Source: Nitrospira sp.
Lineage (GTDB): Bacteria > Nitrospirota > Thermodesulfovibrionia > UBA6902
DNA length: 64,000 bases
Assembly (NCBI GenBank): GCA_016784355.1
Contig: JADHUV010000005.1
Location: 40,771-104,770 of the forward strand
Reading direction: 5' to 3'
The translations under genes were made by a program, and so were the position numbers. Positions 27,342 to 35,279 of the stretch are shown here, piece by piece. The stretch's first letter is position 1, and each line of letters opens with the position of its first letter. The notes below the pieces were generated by a model, which had not been told where the DNA came from, made no database searches, and worked only from the letters and a program-made list of their open reading frames with translations.

Positions 27342-27890
27342 ATGAGTAAGATAAAATCTAATATCATGGTATCAGGTTTTTTAGGTATTTTTTTAATATT
27401 TGCACTTGGAGCACTTATAATACAGCAGAGAAAAAAGAGCGTGATAACATTAAGTATAATATCTCTCAGCCTTATCTCAATGTCCCTCTGTACACTGTTC
27501 CTTGTATGTCCAAAAATCATATCAGCTGACTCACTACGTTCCAGCTACAGCACATTTACCGGATCTATTGGAATCCTCGGAGAATTAACTGTACAAGATG
27601 ATGGAGAGATGATGTTTTTAATTAAACAATGTAAAAACCACAGTAAGCCTTTACCTGTCATATACACTGGTGTCAAACAACCGTCAGGCGCTAAAGTTAT
27701 TGCCTATGGAAAATTAAATAAAAATGAAGCTGGAGAGTATCATTTTGGTGCAAATAAAATTATTGCTGACAGCGATGATCTAACCGGCAAGCTCGTTTAT
27801 CTTGCAAGGACACAACTGGAAAGTTCCAGGCGATGGATTTTTGAACAGTGCCCAAAATGTGTACGGTGGAAGAAGGTTCTTTTCAGTTAA
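27342..27890 (+). CDS. Membrane protein with CcmE-like OB-fold domain
   Basis: 182 aa from ATG 27342, which has GGAG six bases upstream. Two membrane segments lie at about 8-25 and 33-55. The remainder looks like the OB-fold of cytochrome c maturation protein CcmE: a beta strand GELTVQDDG, then LPVIYTGVKQPSGAKVIAYGKLN and FGANKIIADSDD. The haem-binding His of CcmE (usually in AKHDE) is replaced here by Ser. A CxxC (CPKC) is near the C-terminus. It stands alone, so a haem role is unlikely or modified. Confidence 0.5.
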   Translation: MSKIKSNIMVSGFLGIFLIFALGALIIQQRKKSVITLSIISLSLISMSLCTLFLVCPKIISADSLRSSYSTFTGSIGILGELTVQDDGEMMFLIKQCKNHSKPLPVIYTGVKQPSGAKVIAYGKLNKNEAGEYHFGANKIIADSDDLTGKLVYLARTQLESSRRWIFEQCPKCVRWKKVLFS

Positions 27891-28003
27891 AAGAGATTAC
27901 TTGCATAGCTGTTTAAATTAATAGTCTTATCATTGCATTGAAGTATTAATACGCAGTACAGATCGCAGATATCCTGACCATACCCGCATATATTGCTATC
28001 AAG

Positions 28004-28369
28004 CTATATATCTATAATATCCTGTATCTGAGAAATTACACGTTCGGGGTCTATTGGTTTTTCAATGTAACCATCACAACCAGCAGCCAAAAGCTTTTCC
28101 CGATCCCCTGACATTGCATAAGAGGTCATTGCGATTATCCGGACACCCCTGCCCTCCTCAGCCTCCCGAATTCTATGCAGCACCTCGGTGCCGTCAATGT
28201 CAGGCAACTGAATATCGAGAATAATAAAATCCACTTGCTTCTGCAGTGCTATATCAACTCCCATCAGCCCCGTTGTCGCCTCGACTATTCCATATCCCGA
28301 TTTTTTCAGAATTCTGGTAATCAGCACCATATTGTCTTCGTTATCTTCAATAACCAGTCCAGTTTTCAT
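28004..28369 (-). CDS. Single-domain response regulator (CheY-like)
   Basis: 121 aa from ATG 28369, chosen for AGGAG four bases upstream. The receiver fold has acidic EDNED, phosphoacceptor Asp52 in ILDIQLPD, Thr in MTSYAMSG and Lys in IEKPID. There is no output domain, so it must act by protein contact or as a phosphate sink. No kinase is adjacent. Confidence 0.93.
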   Translation of the reverse strand: MKTGLVIEDNEDNMVLITRILKKSGYGIVEATTGLMGVDIALQKQVDFIILDIQLPDIDGTEVLHRIREAEEGRGVRIIAMTSYAMSGDREKLLAAGCDGYIEKPIDPERVISQIQDIIDI

Positions 28370-28517
28370 ATCACTCCTATAATTCTCGATCAATTTCAAT
28401 TATAGCATGGTCCTGCTCATTTCCAATCTTAAAACACCTGATACAAAGCTCTAGAGATTTTCTAACTGCATGCACTAAGATATATGAAACATTACTCACA
28501 TTATAATATATGATCAA

Positions 28518-29018
28518 ATGAAGCTGACAGGACAACCAATTACAACAATCAGGGAGCAGTTAACCGCTCTGCTTCAGGGCGGCAATGCACATATGGGATT
28601 TGAGGACGCAGTAAAGAGCTTCCCGACTGATTTCGTCAATAAAAAACCGCCACATATTCCTTACAGTTTCTGGCACCTTCTTGAGCACATCAGAATAGCC
28701 CAGTGGGATATCCTGGAATTCATTCGTGACCCTGAACATGTCACACCCGAGTGGCCTGTGAATTTCTGGCCGCCTCAAGACAAAATCGCTGATGAAGCCA
28801 TGTGGAATGAAACACTCCGGATTATTCGCTCGGATTTAAAATCGTTTGAGGATCTTGTGAATGACCCGGAAACAGAATTTTTTTCACCAATACCACATGC
28901 ATTAAAATACAACATATTCAGACAGATACTTTTAGTAGCAGATCATAATGCCTACCATATTTCTGAATTAATAACTCTAAGACAAACAATGGGCATTCCC
29001 GTTCCGGGCGGATGGTAA
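28518..29018 (+). CDS. DinB family protein
   Basis: 166 aa. A four-helix DinB fold is suggested by PYSFWHLLEHIRIAQWDI and QILLVADHNAYHISEL, which supply the His residues of the metal site. DinB-like proteins include thiol-dependent S-transferases; the substrate here is unknown. The gap 29019-29318 after it is AT-rich and shows no gene or structure I can support. Confidence 0.85.
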   Translation: MKLTGQPITTIREQLTALLQGGNAHMGFEDAVKSFPTDFVNKKPPHIPYSFWHLLEHIRIAQWDILEFIRDPEHVTPEWPVNFWPPQDKIADEAMWNETLRIIRSDLKSFEDLVNDPETEFFSPIPHALKYNIFRQILLVADHNAYHISELITLRQTMGIPVPGGW

Positions 29019-29318
29019 AGACTCGGCTTTAAACCATTTCACTATCAGTCTGAGACTGCATTAATTTTCACACATTAAAGTTTCAATAATATGTTCTGTA
29101 TATAAATTAAATTAACGCTATTGATTGAATGATTTGGGGGGACATAAATTATGCTTTTAAACATCTTAAAATTAAGGACTCAGTTGCTGTTCAGCGATAG
29201 TGCAATTCTTTTAGTGACTATTACACTTTACGCAACTTAAAATTATCAATCCAAACATCATGTCCATCTTCGAGTCCACTGTATTTTTATCCATCCATTT
29301 GAGTAACATATAAGTCCA

Positions 29319-29909
29319 TTGAAAATATACCGCTTATTATTGGCCGCCTATATAACCCTTTTTATCTTGTGCGCTATATCACCATACGATCGGACGGTCT
29401 GGTTCTCTGAAAACCTGCCCATAGTCATTCTCGTTATATTTATTGCTTTTGCATCCCGTCATTACAGGTTTTCAAACATAAGCTATTTCTGCATGTTTGC
29501 ATTGCCTTTACTACACACTATAGGCGGCCATTATACTTTTGAGCGGGTCCCCTTTGATTTCATTACAGACACATTCGGATTCGAACGAAATCACTATGAC
29601 CGGATAGCTCATTTCAGCGTCGGATTTTATGCATACCCTATTGCCGAGTTTCTGTTGAAAAGGGGAGTTGTAGTCAACCGTGCAGCTGTAAGTATCTACG
29701 CAGTATGTGTGATATTTACGGTAGCAAGTGTCTATGAGATATTTGAGTGGATATATGCCATTTCCGCAGACCCAAGTGCCGGACTGGCAGTCCTGGGATC
29801 TCAGGGTGATATCTGGGATGCTCAAAAAGACATGCTGGCCGATGGACTCGGGGCCCTGTTTGCGATGATCTCATTCAATCTGATCGAGAGAGATAAGAGT
29901 AAATCATAA
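29319..29909 (+). CDS. DUF2238 (YjdF-like) membrane protein
   Basis: 196 aa from TTG 29319, with a stop four codons upstream and no other good start. Five or six membrane segments are present. The conserved parts are GGHYTFERVPF, DRIAHFSVGF, YEIFEWIYA and GDIWDAQKDMLADGLGA, which define the family. Function is unknown. No ribosome site of note precedes it. Confidence 0.85.
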   Translation: MKIYRLLLAAYITLFILCAISPYDRTVWFSENLPIVILVIFIAFASRHYRFSNISYFCMFALPLLHTIGGHYTFERVPFDFITDTFGFERNHYDRIAHFSVGFYAYPIAEFLLKRGVVVNRAAVSIYAVCVIFTVASVYEIFEWIYAISADPSAGLAVLGSQGDIWDAQKDMLADGLGALFAMISFNLIERDKSKS

Positions 29910-30012
29910 CCCGCCCATCACAAATCATTAAACTTTACACAATGTGTCGCATTTCTTTACACTATCACTCTTTCACAATATCAGCAATCATTAAGATTCA
30001 ACCAGTTAAGCT

Positions 30013-30028
30013 TTGGCACTATTATTGC
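30013..30028 (+). promoter_or_regulatory. Sigma-54 -24/-12 promoter before PEP-CTERM gene
   Basis: TTGGCACTATTATTGC has an intact GG at -24 and GC at -12 with consensus spacing. It lies 45 bp before the start of the PEP-CTERM gene. This matches the known RpoN control of PEP-CTERM genes through PrsK/PrsR, which are not in the window. Confidence 0.7.
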
Positions 30029-30072
30029 AATAATTAAATGGTTTCTCTTAATAGTAAAGGAGGCACAATAAA

Positions 30073-30669
30073 ATGCCCAGAATAATAATCATCGCAGTCT
30101 CAATGACTGTACTTTTAGCAATGCTCATTACCAGTAATGCAAATGCTGGTACAATCAACGCTTTTGTCGATGGCAGGGCAAATTTATACAATTACTCCTG
30201 GGGACACCCGTTCGGTGCAACAGAACCGGGACTTGACCCTCTGGCAGTAACCCATACATTTCGCCCTGGTGACATTCTTAATATTTCAGCTACTGACTGC
30301 GCAATTGACGCTGGGACTTCATGCACTGGCCCGGATGGCATGTCATTTATATTCAGAGACCTCCCGGCTTATTCCCTGATCGGGGTATGGAGCACAGAGC
30401 AGTCATTGATTTCACCCGTAGACGGAGGCCCTAACCCTGCTTTCTTTATCGGTTCTGCCGCCTCACTGACAGCCCCTGATGCTGCAAGTTTCATTTACCT
30501 TTTCCTCGCTAATAACGACGGCTTATTCACAGACAACGGTGCGGGATATAATGTAGTAATTGAGACTACGACTGCTCCGGTTCCAGAGCCTTCTACTATT
30601 GTTTTGACATTGGCGGGGTTGATGGGGATTACCTGTTTTAGAAGCAGGAAGCAGGAAATAAGAAATTAG
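30073..30669 (+). CDS. PEP-CTERM sorting domain protein
   Basis: 198 aa. The signal peptide ends near SNANAG. The mature domain of about 140 residues contains two Cys (DCAIDAGTSC) and no family I can name. The C-terminal tag is VPEPSTIVLT, a membrane segment and basic RSRKQ. AAAGGAGG precedes the start by seven bases. It is one of two exosortase substrates in the window. The gap 30670-30928 after it holds only short GC-rich palindromic fragments. Confidence 0.88.
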   Translation: MPRIIIIAVSMTVLLAMLITSNANAGTINAFVDGRANLYNYSWGHPFGATEPGLDPLAVTHTFRPGDILNISATDCAIDAGTSCTGPDGMSFIFRDLPAYSLIGVWSTEQSLISPVDGGPNPAFFIGSAASLTAPDAASFIYLFLANNDGLFTDNGAGYNVVIETTTAPVPEPSTIVLTLAGLMGITCFRSRKQEIRN

Positions 30670-30928
30670 AAATGAGAAGATTTAAAGGAATCATGCAGGT
30701 GCGGCTCCCACGCCCGACCTGTGCCTATGTCATTTACAACCCTTTCGTTTAGCATCCACAAAATCAGGCTGCTTAACAGAATACATTTCATGCGCAGGCG
30801 GACACATGGATCCGCCCCTACGACAACATTTCCCGCTTCATTGCGTGTCGACACACACAATTACCCCCCTGCCTTTTCCCCATTTAGTTATAATGTACCA
30901 ATCAGCAAACCAATAAAGGAGACATCTA

Positions 30929-31366
30929 ATGAGCATAACCGTATATCTTGCAGGAGAGATTCACAGTGACTGGCGCGAGGACTTAATGGAAGAAGCAGGC
31001 AAGAACGATTTATATATTGAGTTTACAGCACCGGTCACGGACCATGAGGCGAGTGATGCCGCAGGTGATCAATTAGGTGCTGAGAGCAGTCAGTTCTGGC
31101 GTGATCACAAATCAGCAAAAGTAAATGCGATCAGGACAAGAGCATTGATTGATGAAAGCGATATTGTCGTTATCAAGTTCGGAGACAAGTACAGGCAGTG
31201 GAACGCGGCATTTGATGCAGGGTACTGCTCGGCAATTGACAAGCCTTATATCACGCTTCATTCCGAAGATCTTGTCCACCCGCTGAAAGAAATTGATGCT
31301 GCAGCTCAAGCCTGGGCGCAGACGCCGGCACAGGTTGTTGAGATATTAAAGTATATTGCTGCGTAG
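30929..31366 (+). CDS. YtoQ family protein
   Basis: 145 aa, near the family's full length. It begins VYLAGEIHSDWRED and has FTAPVTDHEASD, SDIVVIKFGDKYRQWNAAFDAG and ITLHSEDLVHPLKEID. The fold resembles nucleoside 2-deoxyribosyltransferase-like proteins, but I know of no confirmed activity. AAGGAGA is six to eight bases upstream of the ATG. Confidence 0.9.
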   Translation: MSITVYLAGEIHSDWREDLMEEAGKNDLYIEFTAPVTDHEASDAAGDQLGAESSQFWRDHKSAKVNAIRTRALIDESDIVVIKFGDKYRQWNAAFDAGYCSAIDKPYITLHSEDLVHPLKEIDAAAQAWAQTPAQVVEILKYIAA

Positions 31367-31387
31367 GGGCGCATTGCAATACGCCCC
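31366..31387. repeat. GC-rich hairpin between ytoQ and ccdA
   Basis: GGGGCG and CGCCCC flank an inner ATTG-CAAT palindrome with one mismatch. There is no T-run on either side, so it is not a classical terminator. It looks like one of the short GTAGGGGC-type palindromes spread through this sequence. It may still end the two converging transcripts. Confidence 0.5.
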
Positions 31388-31405
31388 GTTGATTAGATCA
31401 GAAAC

Positions 31406-32137
31406 TTACTTTGTTATAAGCTCTTCAACCCCGAAGTCAGGAGCCATGTTCAGAAGCACATAGACTTTGTCTGTCAGAAGTATAACACCGAAACCTATCA
31501 GCAGAAGACCGCTGAGTATCATTATCAGGCGCATATACTTTTGAATGGATTTGAAATAACTCAAAAACGAATTAATTGCAAGAGAAGTCGCCAGAAAGGG
31601 TATGGCCAGCCCCAGTGAATACACTAGCAGGAGTTTAAATCCGACCATGGCGGAACCGCTCGTGCTGGCGATCATTAAAATTGAGCCAAGTATAGGTCCA
31701 ATGCAGGGAGTCCACCCGGCACCGAATGTCAGCCCGACTATATATGAGCCAAAGGCGCCCTTAGGTTTGTCCTGCAGATGTATCCTCTTGTCAGAAGACA
31801 GAAAGTTAAGCTTAAATAAACCCATCACATAAAGACCCATAAATATAATAATAATACCGCCGACTATCCTGATATGGTCATAATATACTGCCAGGAATTT
31901 ACCGACAAAAGAGGAGAAGACCCCGAGCAGAATAAATACCGTTGAAAACCCTAGTACAAAGGAAGACGAATTGGTAAGCGTTAGCCTTCTGATCCTGGCA
32001 CTGTCCTGATTTCTTATATCCTCAAAAGATACGCCCGTGATGAACGAGACGTAAGAGGGAATAAGCGGCAGCACACAGGGTGATAAGAATGAAAGTATCC
32101 CGCCTAAAAAAGCGGTTATGTATCCGATTTCTGACAT
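31406..32137 (-). CDS. ccdA: CcdA family cytochrome c biogenesis protein
   Basis: 243 aa with six membrane segments. The conserved parts are GILSFLSPCVLPLIPSYV and GAGWTPCIGPIL, which hold the two Cys that carry electrons across the membrane. It passes reducing power from cytoplasmic thioredoxin to periplasmic proteins. It is therefore a natural electron donor for TlpA-like proteins such as the selenoprotein at 7.8 kb, although the genes are far apart. Confidence 0.93.
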   Translation of the reverse strand: MSEIGYITAFLGGILSFLSPCVLPLIPSYVSFITGVSFEDIRNQDSARIRRLTLTNSSSFVLGFSTVFILLGVFSSFVGKFLAVYYDHIRIVGGIIIIFMGLYVMGLFKLNFLSSDKRIHLQDKPKGAFGSYIVGLTFGAGWTPCIGPILGSILMIASTSGSAMVGFKLLLVYSLGLAIPFLATSLAINSFLSYFKSIQKYMRLIMILSGLLLIGFGVILLTDKVYVLLNMAPDFGVEELITK

Positions 32138-32340
32138 TTATTATGACTCCCTATATATTAAATTCAGCCTTAATTTTACAGTAATTCTTCTTAATTAAGC
32201 CAATATTTCTGTATATATGTGCATTACCGTTACAGTGCATTATAAAAAAGTTTCAACTAATCCACCAAAAACCTTTAAATCAATTATAATAACGTGTATT
32301 AAAAATTAGAGGGTTACATTCCCATGGGAGTTTCGTATAA

Positions 32341-33798
32341 ATGGACACAAAAAAATTAACCAATCTGCTACCTGAAAATATTGTTTCGAGGCCGCATTTC
32401 ATTTCAACAAGAGACAGCGAAGACAAGATTCACTGTGAGTGGAATGATGCACTTAAGATGGGACTTTCAAGTGATTTAGGACTGTTCCTGCCATCCACTA
32501 TACCAGTCTTTGGTGAAAAGGCGATAGACGCCCTTAAAGACCTCTCCTATCCGGAAACGGCATGGATAATTATGCGCAACTTTTTGCCACAGGATGATGT
32601 ACCGGATGATATTCTGGCAGACATCTGCTATGGGGCTTACAGTGCTACAGAGATACCACTTGAGGAGGCCCTTGATGACAACGGCCTGGTTATTGCCCGC
32701 CTCGACAGAGGGCCTTCCTGCAGTTTCAAAGACTTTGCTGCAAGATTCCTTGCAAGACTGATGAGCTATTATCTGACCAAAAGCGGCCAGCATGCAACTA
32801 TTCTTGTTGCAACCTCAGGGGACACAGGAACGGCAATTCAGACAGCATTTTACGATCTTCCGAATACACATGTCCTGGTACTTTATCCGGCTCATCGAGT
32901 ATCTGAGGTCCAGGAAAAACAGATGCTCTCAATACACGGTAATGTCAGAGCTATCCCTATTGATGGTAATTTTGATGACTGTCAACGCCTGGCAAAGACC
33001 CTTTTAAGCAGGGATGATGTGCGGGCTGAATTCAACCTTACCTCAGCCAACTCCATATCTCTTTGGAGGCTCCTGCCGCAGACCATCTATTATTTCTATA
33101 TATGGGCAGAGCTGAATAAGCGATATCCGGATAAGGAAATACTATTTTCAGTCCCCTCAGGCAACCTCGGAAATCTGACCGCCGGCCTGCTGGCAAAAAG
33201 AATGGGACTGCCTGTAAAAATGTTTATTGCGGGAACAAATGCTAACAACATGTTTGCCAATATTGTGGGCAAGGGTTCCTCATTAGGAAGCTTAAGCAAC
33301 AGGTACACACTAGCTAACTCCATGGACATATCCATACCATCCAATCTTGAGCGTATATTATTTCTTTATGGTGAAAATCCTGAAAACATCCCCGATATAC
33401 TTTTGGAAAAAAAGAGCATTTCTCCTGAAGTTGCTGAAGCCCTCAGGCAGGATGTCTTCAGCGAAGACATCATCTCAAACGAAGATATGGAATCACATAT
33501 ATTCAGATTTTGGCGCAGAAATAATATTGTACTGGAACCCCACGGAGTAATAGGCGTTGCCGCCTCTTTCAGGTACCGCCAATACTACAGCGAAAAGTCC
33601 ATCATATGCGTACTTGAGACAGCATCGCCATCGAAATTTCCGGATTTCCAGCACCACTACCCTGAAATCCCCATACCGCAGTGCGGCTCACTGGCAGAAC
33701 TTGCTGATATGGATCTTGATGCAGTGCGACCGGCAATGGTAGCCGCGGACCCTGAGGCAGTAATTCAGCAGTTGAAAGAACTTACTCAGACTAGTTAA
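32341..33798 (+). CDS. thrC: Threonine synthase
   Basis: 485 aa, the long ThrC form. The PLP lysine is in CSFKDFAARF, and the phosphate-binding loop near VATSGDTGTAIQ is typical. Further conserved parts are LTSANSISLWRLLPQ and SVPSGNLGNLTAGLL. It converts O-phosphohomoserine to threonine. It stands alone, without thrA or thrB nearby. The upstream 200 bp has no clear leader peptide. Confidence 0.94.
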   Translation: MDTKKLTNLLPENIVSRPHFISTRDSEDKIHCEWNDALKMGLSSDLGLFLPSTIPVFGEKAIDALKDLSYPETAWIIMRNFLPQDDVPDDILADICYGAYSATEIPLEEALDDNGLVIARLDRGPSCSFKDFAARFLARLMSYYLTKSGQHATILVATSGDTGTAIQTAFYDLPNTHVLVLYPAHRVSEVQEKQMLSIHGNVRAIPIDGNFDDCQRLAKTLLSRDDVRAEFNLTSANSISLWRLLPQTIYYFYIWAELNKRYPDKEILFSVPSGNLGNLTAGLLAKRMGLPVKMFIAGTNANNMFANIVGKGSSLGSLSNRYTLANSMDISIPSNLERILFLYGENPENIPDILLEKKSISPEVAEALRQDVFSEDIISNEDMESHIFRFWRRNNIVLEPHGVIGVAASFRYRQYYSEKSIICVLETASPSKFPDFQHHYPEIPIPQCGSLAELADMDLDAVRPAMVAADPEAVIQQLKELTQTS

Positions 33799-33813
33799 AA
33801 GTCTCCGTCAGAT

Positions 33814-34317
33814 TCATCTCAGCCACGACTGTACCTTCTCATGCATTTCCGTGAATCTGTCAATCGCGGGATGATCCCTGCCGATCCTGGATCTGAAACC
33901 CTCTAGCGCATCCTCAAAACTCACTATCACATCACCGCGGGCCAGGTTGTCCGCATACGCGACCAGAATCTCCTCAGGTGTCCCGGGGATAAAATCCCTG
34001 TCAGGCAAGCCAAGTGTGACAGCTTCCTCCCTTGGTATCCCAGCGCCTATATGACGCTCTATTATATTGATGACTTTTTCTTCAAAGCCAAGTTCCCTGG
34101 CAATTTCTGCACCCGCCACGAAGTGATCCAGATCATGAGTTCTGGACCTGCCTATATCATGATTAATCGCCCCGGCCTTCAGGAGATCAAGATCTATTGT
34201 AAATTTCACTTTAGCCGCTATTTTGAGGGCCTCCTCGGTCACAGCTATCGAGTGACGGATCACTGATTCCGAGCATCCGGTTTGCTTGAGATATTTAAGG
34301 TCTTTTTCTGAAATCAT
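33814..34317 (-). CDS. HD-domain protein (TIGR00295-like)
   Basis: 167 aa. The HD motif is HSIAVTEEALKIA with NHDIGRSRTHDLDHF and RHIGAGI, giving the His and Asp metal ligands. The group is related to predicted phosphohydrolases acting on nucleotides. Its ATG overlaps the stop of the mog gene (ATGA), and it is the last gene of the tmk-holB-ricT-metG-MOSC-mog run. Its substrate is unknown. Confidence 0.88.
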   Translation of the reverse strand: MISEKDLKYLKQTGCSESVIRHSIAVTEEALKIAAKVKFTIDLDLLKAGAINHDIGRSRTHDLDHFVAGAEIARELGFEEKVINIIERHIGAGIPREEAVTLGLPDRDFIPGTPEEILVAYADNLARGDVIVSFEDALEGFRSRIGRDHPAIDRFTEMHEKVQSWLR

Positions 34318-34799
34318 GACTCAGCACAATCCGCATCGGATCCCTTTACTTTCTGAATTAAATGCTCCAGCACCGGCAGTATTACCTCGAGGTTTTCCCT
34401 CACCGCCTTAGGACTGCCTGGAAGATTTATTATAAGCGTCTGCCCCCTGATACCTGCAACCGCACGGGATATCATTGCACGTGAAGTTTTTTTCATGCTC
34501 TCATATCTCATTGTCTCGGCAATACCGGGGATCTCTTTATCTATAACTGCTTTGGTTGCATCGGGGGTTACATCTCTTGGGGATACACCTGTACCGCCCG
34601 TGGTAAGAATAAGATCAGCAGAAGCGCAGAGGGAGATGAGCCGCTCGCTGATAAGGGATTGTTCGTCAGGCAGTATTTCAGAACTGATTACTTCGGCACC
34701 GATAGTTTTGACAAGATCTGCGATCACCGGTCCGCTGGTATCCTCGCGTTCGCCCCTTGCACCCTTGTCACTTAATGTAAGGATCGCTACTTTAATCAT
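34314..34799 (-). CDS. Molybdopterin adenylyltransferase or MoaB-like protein
   Basis: 161 aa from ATG 34799; a longer frame is possible. MoaB/Mog signatures are LTLSDKGARGEREDTSGP, LTTGGTGVSPRDVTP and LINLPGSPKAVRE. The protein activates molybdopterin for metal insertion. Its neighbour on the 5' side is a MOSC protein, so this end of the operon concerns molybdenum cofactor. Mog and MoaB cannot be separated by eye. Confidence 0.92.
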   Translation of the reverse strand: MIKVAILTLSDKGARGEREDTSGPVIADLVKTIGAEVISSEILPDEQSLISERLISLCASADLILTTGGTGVSPRDVTPDATKAVIDKEIPGIAETMRYESMKKTSRAMISRAVAGIRGQTLIINLPGSPKAVRENLEVILPVLEHLIQKVKGSDADCAES

Positions 34800-34844
34800 A
34801 TTAAATGCCCTCAGCACTCAGTCGAATATGAACAACCTTTCACA

Positions 34845-35279
34845 CTACAGAACAACTATCTCATCACCGCTTTGCATTGTGCCGCCTTTTATGACCTTTA
34901 CAAATATACCTTCTTTAGGCATTACGCAATCGCCGGCCTGATGATATATGGCGCAGGGATTGTGGCAAACTTTACCTATCTGAGTGACTTCTGCTTCTAT
35001 GTCTTTTCCTATTGTAATCTTTGTTCCAAGAGGAAGGCTGACAAGATCAATTCCCTCGGTAGTTATATTTTCAGCAAAGTCACCAGGCCCTACCTTCAGC
35101 CCTTTTTCCTGCATTTTCCTGATACTCTCAAGCGCCAGAAGACTGACCTGCCTGTGCCATTCACCCGAGGCGTGAGCATCATTCTCTATACCGAAGTCTT
35201 CCCTGACAATAACAGAGTCCACAGGTTTTTTACGTACACCTTTTGTTTCACTTATATTTATTGAAACTATTTTTCCCAT
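34845..35279 (-). CDS. MOSC domain protein
   Basis: 144 aa, a free-standing MOSC domain. It has VREDFGIENDAHASGEWHRQ, GDFAENITTEG, LPLGTKITIG and CHNPCAIYHQAGDC, the last holding a conserved Cys. MOSC domains bind molybdenum cofactor or carry sulfur to it. The ATG overlaps the metG stop (TAATG). Position between metG and mog supports a role in molybdenum cofactor metabolism. Confidence 0.92.
   Translation of the reverse strand: MGKIVSINISETKGVRKKPVDSVIVREDFGIENDAHASGEWHRQVSLLALESIRKMQEKGLKVGPGDFAENITTEGIDLVSLPLGTKITIGKDIEAEVTQIGKVCHNPCAIYHQAGDCVMPKEGIFVKVIKGGTMQSGDEIVVL

Noticed and set aside
31366..31387. Rho-independent terminator
   Set aside because: No T-run on either side; it resembles scattered GC-rich palindromes, so it is listed as a repeat.
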